Assembly (NCBI GenBank): GCA_017795045.1 | Contig: CP051244.1 | Coordinates: forward strand, 1,071,919-1,109,163 | Direction: 5' to 3' | Length of the DNA: 37,245 bases | Origin: Allomuricauda sp. | Lineage (GTDB): Bacteria > Bacteroidota > Bacteroidia > Flavobacteriales > Flavobacteriaceae | Shown: in pieces, positions 15,677 to 29,700 of the stretch | Layout of the letters: the number at the start of each line of letters is the position of its first letter | Numbering within the stretch: the stretch's first letter is position 1 | The notes under the pieces: generated by a model | Told to the model about the DNA's origin: nothing | Seen by the model: the letters and a program-made list of their open reading frames with translations, nothing else | The model's database searches: none | Translations under genes and position numbers: made by a program

Positions 15677-17755
15677 ATGCACACCAAAAAACCTTTACTA
15701 CTACTCGTCTATATCTTGCTACTTGCTTCATCCGGGACCTACGGACAAGAGGAGGATCCTTTTGTGCCCTATAACATCCCGTCCCAGAACTTGCTGAAAT
15801 TCAACAGATTCTTGTTGAACCCAACATTTTCAACAGTGCGTGAAGACAAGTCATATATCAATCTATTTCACAGAAACCAATCGGTATCTTTTAATGATAA
15901 CAATCAGGTATACTTCTTGAGTTATAGTGGTAGGGTAAGTGACAGAAGTGGTGTGGGATTAAGTTTGTTCACCAATAGGGAAGGGGTTTTCAACAACTTT
16001 GGTGTTCACGCCAACTACGCCTATGGTGTGCGATTGGCCCCAAAAAGCACTTTTACTTTCGGAGCCAACTTTTCATATTACCAAAGCGCCTTGAACCAAG
16101 ACCGTGTCAACGCCATTGAGGATGATCCCTTTTTAAACACTTTGGAGAGCAGTTCCTTGGTAAGCTTTCAACCCGGTTTCAACTTTTCCATAGGAAGCTT
16201 TGACATTGGTGGTTTTGCCGAAAACCTGTTTGATTACAATCTCAAGAACAGCGAATCCGTTACAGAATTCAACGAAAAAACCTATTCTGGTCATTTACAA
16301 TATACCCATCAGTTTAAAAATGGTGCGGGGCTTTTGGAAAGCGCCAGATTGATGCCCATGGCCCGAGTGAGAAAAGTGGGTGAAGAAAACCTCGTATTGG
16401 GAGGAAACCTTATCCTGGATCTTCCCAAACTAGGGTGGTTACAGGCAGGTTATGACGATTTCTACGGTGCATCGGCAGGGCTTGGGTTTAACTTGACCAA
16501 GAACATCTCCCTAGGGTATACCATGGAAAAAGGTCTCTCCAACAACTTTGAAAACTTTGGGGTGAGTCATGAGATTTCCCTTGCGTATTCCTTTACACCC
16601 AATCTTACTGAGGACCGCGTAATGCTAGAAAAAGAGAACGAAGCCCTGGTGGAAAACGAAAATGTTCCACAGGACAGCTTGAGCATTACCGAAAAAGACC
16701 TTGAAATAGCACAATTAAAAGACAAGTTGGCCGAAAACGATGCCATTTTGGATGAGCTATTAATGCGACAGGATTCTATAGAAACCACTCGTAGACAAGA
16801 TTTGGAAAAACGTTTTGAAACGGTCATGAAAATGGTAAAACGTGAGACAAGGGGGCAAAACCCAGCGCTTGAAGAAAAGGCCAAGCAAGTCTATTTTGCC
16901 AATATGGACAGTGCCGATCTTGTGACCCAAACCAAGACACAGCCCGTCTCCAATCATGGACTTACCAATACAACGTCAACCAAAAAGGTGATTCGTATTA
17001 ACGAAACCAAAACCAATACAGCGGTAGCCCACACCTCTTCGGTAAAAAGGGACAAAACCTCCAACACCAAGAAAATCAAGTCTGCCCGCTTCAAATCAAA
17101 TGCAATTCCAAATGTTCAAAGTGGACATTATCTGATAGCCAACGTCTTCAAAAATCCAGAAAACGTGGATGCCTTTATCCAAAAACTCCATGAACAAGGT
17201 ATTCTTGATGCGGGCTACTTTGAAAATCCAAAGAACGGTCTCAACTATGTGTACCTGGACGGATACAAGGATAAAAAAGAAGCTTTGGAGGCATACCATT
17301 CCAAACTAAATGGTTCATACCAAGGTGATGCATGGGTGATGAACGTCAACGATGGTACTGCTACCATCCGAGGCTTTGTGAACAATACAACCAGCACTAC
17401 CACAACTCCTTCCAAATATGGTAACAACACCTTGCACAAAAATGTTAACAAAAACAATACTAGCTCTCGCCGGGTAACTTACAAAACCATAAACGCAAAT
17501 GGCTTGCCAGAGGGCTTCTATATCATAGCCAGCGTATTTGACAATTCAACCAGTGCCAAACAATTTGTAAAAGCACTGAATTCCAGAGGCTTAAACGCCA
17601 GTTATTTCATAAATCCAGAGGACAACCACAGGTATGTGTACCTCAAAAAACATGAAACCTGGAACAACGCCTTAACCTCATATTATTCCAAACTAAACGC
17701 TTCGTATGATGACCAAATGTGGATCATGCGCGTGAAACCAAACTATAATAGCTAA
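15677..17755 (+). CDS. PorP/SprF-family outer-membrane protein with coiled coil and two SPOR-like repeats (SprD-position)
   Basis: This 692-residue protein has a signal peptide (1-23, ending TYGQ) and then a PorP/SprF-type beta-barrel domain (about 30-310: FNRFLLNPTFSTV, GVGLSLFTNREGVFNNFG, LGYTMEKGLSNNF). Plain PorP/SprF proteins stop there. This one continues with a charged coiled coil (about 315-400), a Thr/Asn/Lys-rich linker, and two related modules at about 480-556 and 609-690. Each has the pattern GxYxIAxVF, FxxxLxxxGxxAxYFxNPxxxxxYVYL, YxSKLNxSY, WxMxV. They look like divergent SPOR domains, which bind peptidoglycan; the match is by eye. PorP/SprF proteins help secrete or anchor specific type B cargo. 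Gaps of 6 and 2 bp to its neighbours indicate one operon, and the position matches sprD. Confidence 0.85.
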   Translation: MHTKKPLLLLVYILLLASSGTYGQEEDPFVPYNIPSQNLLKFNRFLLNPTFSTVREDKSYINLFHRNQSVSFNDNNQVYFLSYSGRVSDRSGVGLSLFTNREGVFNNFGVHANYAYGVRLAPKSTFTFGANFSYYQSALNQDRVNAIEDDPFLNTLESSSLVSFQPGFNFSIGSFDIGGFAENLFDYNLKNSESVTEFNEKTYSGHLQYTHQFKNGAGLLESARLMPMARVRKVGEENLVLGGNLILDLPKLGWLQAGYDDFYGASAGLGFNLTKNISLGYTMEKGLSNNFENFGVSHEISLAYSFTPNLTEDRVMLEKENEALVENENVPQDSLSITEKDLEIAQLKDKLAENDAILDELLMRQDSIETTRRQDLEKRFETVMKMVKRETRGQNPALEEKAKQVYFANMDSADLVTQTKTQPVSNHGLTNTTSTKKVIRINETKTNTAVAHTSSVKRDKTSNTKKIKSARFKSNAIPNVQSGHYLIANVFKNPENVDAFIQKLHEQGILDAGYFENPKNGLNYVYLDGYKDKKEALEAYHSKLNGSYQGDAWVMNVNDGTATIRGFVNNTTSTTTTPSKYGNNTLHKNVNKNNTSSRRVTYKTINANGLPEGFYIIASVFDNSTSAKQFVKALNSRGLNASYFINPEDNHRYVYLKKHETWNNALTSYYSKLNASYDDQMWIMRVKPNYNS

Positions 17756-17757
17756 CC

Positions 17758-20700
17758 ATGGCCAAACCTTTACATAAAATATTGCTGTTCTTAGGGATGG
17801 CACTCATTTCTTGGGTGGGTACTTCCCAGGTCAAGAACACCTTTGACGTACGTTATGAAAACGAACTCAGGGGAGATCTGACCTTTATTGCCAACAATAT
17901 AGTAAACAGGGACTCTGGAAGTAGAGACCCCGAAGACCCATACAATGCAACCGGTTCAAGCTCATCATATAATGATGACCTTAACATGCAATACATTGAT
18001 ATAGACGGGGATGGTTCCACCTTTAGTTCCAGTAGTGCCACCTTGGCGGTACCCGACCCTTCCTGTTCATTGATACGTTATGCCGGACTATACTGGTCCG
18101 CGGTATACAAGGGCAGTGATAGGAGCGATTTCAATCAGGTCAAGTTTAGGGTTCCTGGAGGTTCCTATGTAGATCTGACCGCAGATGAAATCTTATTTGA
18201 TGGATATAACGATTCCGATTTTGGGAGCTATAGCCCCTATGCCTGTTATAAGGATGTAACCTCCATGGTATCCGCATTGGCCAACCCCGATGGGGAGTAT
18301 TTTGTAGCCAACGTCAGGGCCAGTTCCGGAAGCTCCATTACCGGAGGTATTTCTGGAGGTTGGACCTTGGTCGTGGTTTATGAAAACCCAACGCTTCCCG
18401 GTAAATACATCACTACATTTGACGGGTATGCCGGTATCAAATCAGGACAAACCGTAGATGTGCCGTTTAGTGGGTTTACCACATTGCCCGCACCATTTCC
18501 AGTACGTGCAAAATTGGGTGTGGCCACGTTGGAAGGAGACAACCGAATCTCTGGGGACAGGCTTGCCATTCGTGCGGACAGCAATGGTTCTTTTACAACT
18601 CTTGGAAACACGGTGAATCCCACCACCAACTTCTTTAACAGTAACATTACCATTGAGGACAATATTATCACCACACGAAACCCCAATAGTGTGAACACTC
18701 TGGGTTGGGATGTGGATTTGTTCACCATTCCAAACCCCAACCAGACGGTTATTCCAAACAGTGAGACCGGGGCTACCTTAAGAGCTTCCTCAACTCAGGA
18801 TAAATATGATATCTTCTTTACCTCTTTGGATGTAGAGATCATTGAACCCAACATTGAATTGACCAAAACCGTTGAGGATATCGGCGGTAACGATATTACT
18901 GGTCAAGGGGTTAACTTGGGACAATACTTGGATTATGTACTCGCCTTTGAAAATGTAGGTAATGATGATGCCGTTGGTTATGTAATTCGGGATGTATTGC
19001 CCATCAACGTAACCTTGGACGAAGGTAGTATTTCCATGCCTTCGGGAGTAACCTATTCCTATGACCCTGCCACTCGGACCATTTTGTTCAATGTCCCTGA
19101 CAGTATGGTAGAAGAAGGCGATCCATTGGCTTCGATTCGTATGCGGGTACAAGTGGCAGAAAACTGCTTTGATTTTATTGACGCCTGTACCGATATCATC
19201 CAGAACTTGGCCTACTCTACCTATAGTGGGGCCATCAACAATGCACAGATCACAGACGACCCCAGTGTGTCCGAATTTGATGGTTGTGGTTTCCCCACAC
19301 CTGGGGCCACCAATTTCTTGTTGGATGACCTCAGCGCCTGTAATTTTAGTAGGACCGTACAGCTTTGTGGTGACACTGTGCTTTTGGATGCAGGAGATAA
19401 TTTTGATAACTATATCTGGTACCGTGATGAAAACGGCAATAACCAGATTGATCTAGGAACGGACACCGTTATTACCGATGCCGATGCCGACAACGATCCA
19501 AGCACCATTTTAGTAGGTGATACAGGAACTTATCTTGTAGACAAACAAGTTGCTGATCCCTGTAAGGATTTCATGGAAATCATTGTGGTTGAATTGTTCG
19601 GTTCCGTACAGAGCAATCCTATTACGGCGTTGATCAACGATACCTCCAACACCATTGATGGCGAAATCCAAATCTGTCCCAATGATGGTAGCGAATTGCC
19701 TGAAATTTTCTTGTGTGGTCTAAATGACACCGAGCTGATTCAGGTCAACATTCCTGATGCACAGAGCATTGTCTGGGAACAATTGGACGAAACCAGTTGT
19801 GGATCGGCCGTTTCAGGTTGTGCCAACACCAATGCTGGCTGTACTTGGAACACTGTAGATACGGGCAACGACTTTTTGGCTTCCGATTCTGGGCAGTACC
19901 GATTGGTCATCAACTATCAGAACGGATGTTTTAGCAGGTTCTATTTCAACATTTACAAAAACCCGCTCAACCCACAATACACTTCGAGAGACATTATTTG
20001 TGACACGGATGGAAACATAACCGTGACCAACATGCCCATCGATTACGAATATCAGCTTTTGGATCAAACCACAGGAAACGTATTGGTTACTTATGGGCCA
20101 AGTCCAAGCTTTGATATTACCACAAATGGTGCCTATGCCGTTGAAATGAGACAACAAGGTGTTACCGATGGCTGTGTATTTATCCTTGAAAACATTGGGA
20201 TTCTGGAAAGAAACTTCCAAGTTGACATCACCACAGAAGACACCAACTGTAACGGTTTGGGTGAAATTGCCATTTCTGTGCTCAATGTGGAGCCCCAATA
20301 CTATTATGAAATAGCGCAAGGTGGTACTGTAGTGGACACCCACGGACCATCCACAGACAACAACTACACCTTTGAGAACTTAAACGATGGGGTTTACGAT
20401 GTTACCGTAACCACCGACGACGGTTGTACCTATACCGAACAAGTCACTATTCTTGATTTGGCCAATTTGGACCTCAATGCCCAAGTGAACCAACATATAA
20501 CCTGTGTAGATGGCCTTGTAGAGGTAGAAGCAACTGGGGGTAGGACTCCATATCTATATGCTATCTGGTCCTATGTGGATGAATCCAGCACTACCATTAC
20601 TTCCTACCCTACAGTAGCAGATATTCCACCTTCCGAATTTCAAAGCGGTACCACATTTAGTATTCCTACAACTGCTCCCGGGCAGTACACCTTTGTAGTG

Positions 20701-23700
20701 GTCGATGGGTACAACTGTTATGATTTTTCCAATACAGTGACCGTTTACTCACAACCTGCAGCAGATTTTGATCCAACCACAGTAACGGATGTACTCTGCT
20801 TCGGTGAATCTACCGGTGCACTAACTTTCAATCTGCTGAATAGCAATGGATATTCGTTAACCTATTATCTATTTGATGCCACGGGATTTGACGACACGGA
20901 CTATGACTATGTAGATGCATTGGCCACCAATGCTACTGGGTATTTTCCAAACCTGCCTGCCGGAGATTATGTGCTCGTTGTAAATCAACAAAATGGAAGC
21001 GCTTCTTGTGATCATATTGAATATCACACCATCTCTCAGCCCACAAATGCTTTGGATGCGGATGCAGTCCTGACCCAAGACTATACTTGTTTGCAAAATG
21101 GTATTATTGAAGCCCAAAACGTAACCGGGGGCACAGCTCCCTATGAATATAGTATTGACGGGGTAAATTTTGTCAACGGTCCAGGAGCTGAAACCTTTTC
21201 TGGACTCACAGATGGCACCTATACCATCACCATTAGGGACGATAATGGGTGTACCACCACCACGGATCCCATTACATTGGATGCCCTCGATCCCCCAACG
21301 GATATCGCTTTTTCGGCTACCAATCCAGTATGCCCAACCTTTGTTTCCGATGTTGCCTTAACCGTTACAGGAGGCACACCCAATTTAACCTATGAGATTA
21401 TTTCCCCTGCCGGAAGTGTGGTTAATAACGGCAATAACAACTCTTTTACAGGGTTGGCACCAGACACATACATGTTCAGGGTTACCGATAGTAATGGATG
21501 TTTCTATGATGAAAGCTACACCATAGACCCCGTTACCGAAATTTCCGTGACCGGACAATTGTTGAACAACATTACCTGTTTCGGTGATACGGATGGGGAG
21601 CTACAGTATAATGTGGCCAATTTTAATACAGATTATGACTATTCTGTAACAGGTCCTGCCACTTTCAACGGAAGTGCACAGACCAATGGAACCATTTCTT
21701 TGTCCGGATTGGCCGAAGGAACCTATACCATTACCGTAACAGATAACTTTACCAGCTGTACCGATACGGCCAGTGTTACCATAAACGCACCACCTTCAGC
21801 ATTGACAGCTTCCCACGTGGTTGCCCAACCTAGCTGTATTGCCAACGGTTCGGTTACCATTACGCCATCAGGTGGATGGGGAGGCAACAGTTTTGAAATC
21901 ACTGCAGGTCCGGTCGGATATGTCCTTCCTGCCGCGCAATCAAACGGAATATTTGCCAATCTTAACATAGGAGGAACCTATACCTACACGGTTACCGATT
22001 CCAACGGATGTGTTTTCACAGATACCTTTGATATTATTGAAGCCGTGGCCCCTGTTTTGGCCATTGTGCCCAACGACATTTGTTATGATGATGCCGTAGG
22101 CCTCACCCTCACCGCCAATGTGACTTCTGGTGGTGACGGAAACTATGAATATAGTCTTAATGGAGGCCCATTTCAGGCCAGCAATGTATTTTCCGGTCTA
22201 GCTTCAGGAACCTATACCATTGACGTTAGGGATGGGAACAGCTGTACAGATTCAGCCTCCATCACCATTGATCCAGAGTTGAGCGTGATTGCTTCGGCTC
22301 CAAACATTATTGCTTGCGGAACAGATACTGATATTACCATCACCGCTGCCGGTGGCGATGGCAACTATGTATACGCTGTTGTGGGCAATGGGGTTACTCC
22401 AGCTGATGGGGATTTTTCAACCACCAACCCCGTTACCGTAACGGGTGCCGGTGATTACGATGTGTATGTTCGAGATAACAATGGCGCAGCTGGATACTGT
22501 GAGGCTTCCTATGATATCACCATAGCCCAAGATCCACCATTGGCCATTTCCGTTGCTGATACAGGAATTTTGTGTAGTGGAGAGGCCCAAGCTACCATTA
22601 CCATCACCGCTTCAGGTGGTGAAGCTCCCTATCAATACAGTATCAACAATGGTGCTACGTATCAAGCTTCAAACACTTTTGTGAACCAAGCTGCGGGCAG
22701 TTACAACATCCGCGTTAGGGATGCCAACAACTGTATCGTTGATGAAATTTATACCATAACCGAACCATTGACCCTTTCCGCTTCTGCCGCCGTTACCCAA
22801 TTGGCAGAATGTAACCCAGGGTTGGGTGCTGAGGTGCGTATTACCAATGCTTTAGGGGGTACCGCTCCTTACGAGTACAGTTTTGATGGTGGGTCCACAT
22901 ATGGATCAAGCTCTATTGGGTATCTATTCCCAGGGACACATACACTTTACATCAGGGATGCCAATCTTTGTACCTATCCCATGACGGTGACCATTGACCC
23001 TGTTCCCACCCCACCTAATGTTACTCCAGCCATAGACTACGAATGTGATGGCGAAGGTATCATTACCTTGACTCCGGACAGCGCAGATTTTGATTACACT
23101 TACGAAATTGATGGGAATCCAAACACTCCCGCCAACTCAAATATCTTTAACAATGTTCCCGTTGGATCACACACCATTACGGTAAACTATACCAGCAATT
23201 CAGCACCAACTCCAAGTGTGTTGCTGTTGGAAACTTTTGGAACAGGACCCAACACCAGTATTCCTGAGGTGGATCCTGCTTATTGCTACGAACCTCAAAA
23301 TGGTACGGTGAACACCTGCGGTTGGGGTATAGACACCCATATCCAAGACGGGGAATATTCAGTTACACAAACCATTGTAAACCCCTATGGTACATGGAGA
23401 AACCCTAATGATCATTCCGCCTTGGCCAATGGTAGATTTTTGGCCATGAATGTAGGTGGTGCCGTAGGACCCAATGGAATTATCTATGCCAAAAGAGATA
23501 TTGAAGTGGTGCCCAACCGGGATATCACCATTTCATTATGGGCTTTCAACTTGTTGAGAGTTGGTACCGGTGGTGCCGACCCTGATATCGATATTCAATT
23601 GGTTGACGGTGTAGGTACTGTTATTGCCAGTACCACAACAGGACAGGTTCCTAAAAACAATGATGCTGATGATTGGCAGAACTATACGGTTACCCTAAAT

Positions 23701-26700
23701 CCAGGGGCCAATACCAATTTGGATATTGTAATTCGTACCAACTCTGCTGTTACTGGTGGAAATGACATCGCCATTGACGATATTCAGGCGTTCCAAACTC
23801 CTGAGGTTTGTTCCGGTTCATTGACGGTTGATGTCAATGTTGAGGATGGTCATGCCTTTGATGGTGCCATCACGGCCTTTACCGATATTTCTTGTAATGG
23901 TGTTGCCGACGGTTCCATTACTTTTGAAGCAGAAAACTTTGACCCCGCCACAGGCTTTACCTATCAAGTGGATGGTGGTGCGGTTTCTGCAGCTCAATTT
24001 GCAAGCCCAATCACCGTAAACGGATTAACAGCAGGCAATCATACTATCACCATTGTAGATCTACGGGACCCTGCGTGTTCAGTTATCTTAAATCAAACTT
24101 TAACAGAACCCAATGCATTGGTCGCTTCGGCCTCTGTTACCAGTGTGATGACCTGTACCAATGGAGGAGCTACCATTACGGCTTCGGCCACTGGTGGAAC
24201 CCCAGCCTACCAATATCAGTTAGAGGATAATGTTGGCGGTGTGCTTGTTGCTTACCAATCTTCCAACATATTTACCGGTCTTTCCGATGGTGATTATATT
24301 GTTAGGGTTATCGACACAAACCTGTGTGAAGACCCTGTTGATGCGGCAATTACCATTGCGCCTCCCGCCGATATCCTATTTGATGTTACGCCCACAGCCT
24401 GTTATAGTGGAAACAATGACGGCACCATTCAAGTGGATGTGACCAGCGGAAATGGCGATTATCAATTTAGTTTAAATGGAGGTCCTTGGATCACTCCAAG
24501 TCCAGCTACGGCTACAACACACACTTTCTCTAGCCTAGCTGCTGGAAACTATACCATTAATGTAAGGGATGGATTTGGTTGTACAGGTACGCTTCAAAAC
24601 GTGACCATTGTAGACGCCTTGATCGCCAGTGTGGCCGTTGAGGACATTACCACCTGTGCCGATGGTAGCATTACCGTTACCGCTTCTGGTGGTTCACCTG
24701 CCTTGGAATATGCTTTTGTGCCTACCACCACAGATCCAACGGGGTCCTTCTCCACAACCAACACCTTTACTGTTACTGCTGGTAACGAAGGTACTTATGA
24801 TGTATACGTTAGGGACAATTCCGCTACAGCGCCTTTCTGTGAGTTTATGGAAACCGTGACCGTGGATCCCGCTACGCCATTGACCATGACGGCCACTCCA
24901 ACAGACCCCGAATGTCATGATGGAACCGGCTCTATTTTGGTGGATATCACTTCAGGTCTTGCCCCATACATTATTCAGATTGTTGATTTGGACAATGGAG
25001 GTGCTTCAGACCAGACCGACACCAATGTGCTTGCCTCAAGCAGAACCTATTACAACCTGATGCCCGGGGATTATACCATCAATGTCACTGATGCCACAGG
25101 CTGTACCATTACCGATACACAGACCATCAACAATCCAGATGAGTTGACCGGGGTTGTGACAGGGGTTACACCCGCAACATGTACTGGCGACATCAATGAT
25201 TTTGGTTTTGAATTCTCTGGATATCCCACCACTTTGGGAACCATTCAATTCAGTGCCGATGGTGGTGCCACATGGATAGGGGACAACTCTGTTCCAGGTA
25301 CATCAGATCAATTTACTGGATATACTTCTGGTCAAACAGTTTATCCTTCCATGAGAACCGTGGATGGATCCAACAATACCATTTGTCAGACTGACCTTCC
25401 TCCGTTCATTATACCATACCCATTGGATGACTTGGACATTACCATATTGCCAATAATTGTCAATTGTAATGAACTACAAGTTACGGTGAGAGGGCAAAAC
25501 GGTACGGCGCCGTATGAATATGCCTATTCGGACGACCCGGCCAATTTTAATCCAGCTACTGCAGCATGGACCGCTCCTTTGCCTTTGGGAACAACCCACA
25601 CCTTTGTCGGATTGGTCCCTGGTAGAACCTATACCTTCTACGTTAGGGATAGCGCAGGTTGTGTTCGTCAAAGTAACGTGAACGTGAACGATATCATCAC
25701 GGTTCCTTTGGAAATTACATCAACCATCACTCCAAGCTGTGATGGCGCAAACAACGGAAGTATCACCTATACCGTAACCGATAACCAAGCTCCTTTTGAA
25801 ACACAGTTCAGATGGACCTTGTATGATATGAGTTCCGGTTCTGCTGTTTTTGTAACAGATAGTGGGGGAATAGTTCCCTTCTCTACTCCGCAACAGGATG
25901 TTACCATCAATAATTTGGCTCCTGGAAACTACTTCATCGAAGTTGTTGAAGTAGATGGTTCAAACAATGATAGTTGTGTTGGCGCCACTGAGAATGAGTT
26001 ATTGATAGAACTGGACCCATTGAGTGGAACCCCTGTTGTCCTACAAGACATAAGTTGTAATGCCCCTGGACTCATTGAGGTTCAAAACCCTCTTGGTGGA
26101 GGCGGAATCTATACCTATACCGTTACTGGACCCGCTCCGTTTGTAACCATTACAACAACATCTGATAATCCTATTGAGATTCCTGCCAATTCACCTGCTG
26201 GAACCTATGCTGTCGATATTCAGGATCAATTTGGTTGTTCCATGCCTTTGGGTACGGTGGATCTCGATTTGACACCCAATCCAACAATTACCGGTATCGC
26301 TGTGGATAACTGTACCGATCCCGCTACGGTGACCATTACGGCAACCACTACGGCCGCACAAATATTCTATTCTTTGGATGGTGGAACCTCTTATCTTGAT
26401 AATGGTGGGGTATTCAACAATATCGCAGCAGGAACCTATAATGTGTCCATCATTGATAGCAACGGCTGTATTGATACAGATACCGTAACGGTTCATCCCG
26501 TACTTCAGGCCGATGTGGCATTGACCAAGCTTTTGGATTGTTCTCCAAGCCCTGATGCTGAAATTACCCTTGAGGTACTTCAAGGCTCTGGAAGCTATGA
26601 TTATGAAATTTCCGATGGTTCTGGAATTGTGGTCAGCAGAACAAGCTTATCCACCAATCCCTTGGTGTTCAGTACCACAACGGTAGAGGATTACATCATC

Positions 26701-29700
26701 ACCATTTATGACAACAATACCGCTTCCCCTGAATGTTCAAGGGTATTCAATGTATCGGTTCCTCCGGCCATTATGCCTTCGTTCAGCATTTCATCCTTCT
26801 CAGAGGTTACCTGTAATGGAGATGCTGATGGTACTATCTCGGTAAGCGCCGTGGACAACGGTACAGGACCTTATACCTTTGAAATTATTTCTGGACCCGG
26901 AAGTTCTGCTTCGTTCCCTATTGCACCAACCTCAAGCAATGCCACTACGGCTACCTTTACAGGACTTGAAGGAACTGTTGCAGGAATCACCTATACCATT
27001 GAGGTTACCGCGGCCAATGGTTGTACCGCAACCTTGACCCAAATTATAAGTCAGCCCGACCCTATTGCCAACATCAACACCAGTGTGGTAGAGTTTGGTT
27101 GTACCACGGGCAACAATATGAACAATGCCACTATTACTGTGGATACGGCCTCAATTACTGGTGGAAGTGGTACCTACGTGATTTATGAGTTCATCAATGA
27201 CCAAGGGACCGTAGCAACAGGCGATGATGTTGTGGTTCAGTCTGGATCGAACAATGTGTACATTGAAACCAACATGGCCGGCGGAAGTTATATCATCAAT
27301 GTATATGACAACAACGGTTGTATGGGAACCGCTACGGAGACCATCGCCCCATTTGATGAACTATTGTCAGCCTCCGTGGCTATTGATGCTGCTGCAACTT
27401 GTGTTACTGGTGAGGATATTACCATAACTGCAACAGGTTCTATCACCAATTCCACAACAGACCCAGCCAATTACGAGTTTAGGTTGTTGCCATCAGGCGT
27501 ATTCCAAGCTTCTGGAAGCTTTACTGGATTGGCTGTAGGCATTCATAACTTTGAAGTTAGAAATACCGTTACGGGATGTATCATCTCCGTTTCCCATACC
27601 GTGGCCAGTCCCGAAGTATTGGATTTGGATGTGGTAAGCACCACCAATATCACTTGTTTTGGTGCCGCAGATGGCGAAGTGGAATTGAACTTGGTAGATG
27701 CATCTAGCATAACCTATGCCAGTGCCACAAGCTATACCCTATATTATGACATAAACAATACGCCCACCAACTTGGCCGATGATGTGGTTACCACAGGTTC
27801 TGATGCTGATGGTAGTTTTACTATCACTGGTCTTGCTGCTGGAACATACTATATTGAGGTTACCGACACCAATCCTCCGGGGGCGGCCTGTGTGTATACC
27901 CAATCTTTTAATATTGCTGGTCCAGCTGCAGCCATTACCGCAGCTACGGCCATTACCGATATTACCTGTACCCCAGGAAATGACGGTATCATTGAAATTA
28001 TCAATGCCCAAGGAGGATGGGGAGGCTATCTGTACTATGTGAGCACTGTGGCCAATCCTGACCCTAATGATTCCTCAAACTATGTGGCCAACCCAAGGTT
28101 TGAAAACCTTGTGGCCGGTACGTATGAAATCTGGGTGATTGACCAATTTGGCTGCGCTACGCAACTACCGGATGAAACCTTGGCCGATCCACTGCCCATA
28201 GTGGCAGACCTTCAGGTCAACAATGAAAACTGTGTTGACCTACAAGGCGAAATCGAGGTTGTGGGCATCCCGGCCACCAACCCAGTTACAGGTGGTCAGG
28301 GAAGCAACTACACCTATCAATTGATCCGTAATGGAAGCAATGTAGGTTCTCCTCAGACCAGCACCATTTTCTCTGGCCTAGGGGCAGGTTCCTACGAGGT
28401 CTACATCATTGACCAATGGGGTTGTGATACCACTGTTGGGCCAGTAGTCTTGAGCGAAGCCATGTCTGCAACTGCAACCGTGGTAAAACCAATAGATTGT
28501 ACTGTAGATCCAGGAGGTCAGATAACCATCAATGTTTCTGGAGGTTCCTCCAACCTGTTCTTTGAAGTGGTTTTCCCTGACGGATTGACCACAGCAAACA
28601 ACACCACAGGTATTTTTACTGCACTTACACAGCCTGGAACATATACATTCACAGTTACAGACAGTGATACCACTACACCATGTACGTTTACGTTGACCCA
28701 GGAATTAGATGATAAGGTTGATCCTTCACTATTGGCTTCAACCATACAAAATGTAAGTTGTTTTGGTGGCAGTGATGGAAGTATCTTGGCCAATTTGGAT
28801 CCTGCAACAGCTGCGAACCCAATATATAGATATGAACTTATCGGAATAAGTGTTGGGGCTCCAAGCAGACCATTGCAAGACACGCCATTGTTTGAAAACC
28901 TTCCTGCTGGGGACTACGAAGTACGTGTAGTATCCTCTAGGGGTTGTGAAGACATCAGGCCGGAAACCATCACCGAACCAACGGCGTTAACAGCTTCCGC
29001 AACGGCTTCTGCCTTTGTGTGTAGCCCAGATAATTCCGTAGATGAGTCTACTGTTACTGTAACGGCCAATGGCGGAACGGGCACCTACTATTATAGCTTT
29101 AATGGTAATGGCTTTACCCAAGATGCCACATTCGGCGTAACCGATAATGGTTCTGTACAGACTATCAATTACATTGTAAGGGATGCCAATGGCTGTGAGT
29201 ATGTGGACAGTGTTGATGTTCAACCATTGAACACTTTCACATTGAATACATCACAGGACATAGCCATTACTTGTAATGATCCTGAAAGGGTTACCATCAC
29301 TGTGATTGAAAGTATTGGTGGTGATAGCTATACCTTTGCATTGCTGCCCGTAGGAAACCCTTATGGAAGTGTGGTTTCCAGCACATCAACAACGGCTACT
29401 TTTGATTTGTCCATTCCCGGAAACTATACGTTCCGTGCCACAAACGATACCACAGGATGTTATGAGGAAATCACCTATACGATAGCTCCTTATGATACCA
29501 TTGATGTAGTAGCATCGGTTGTATCCCATGCCATGTGCTATGGTGAGGCTGGAACCTTGGAAATAGATGTTACAGGATATACCGGTGCCTACGATTATGA
29601 AGTGTTCCGTGCCGATGGTAGTTCATTAGGACTTACCGGAAGCGGAAACACCTCTGTAAATCCTTTTGAGATTCCTGATCCAACAAACCTTTTGGTGGGT

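Noticed and set aside
16666..16680. AATGTTCCACAGGA considered as a third parS site
   Set aside because: Only the left half matches; the right half of the palindrome is missing.
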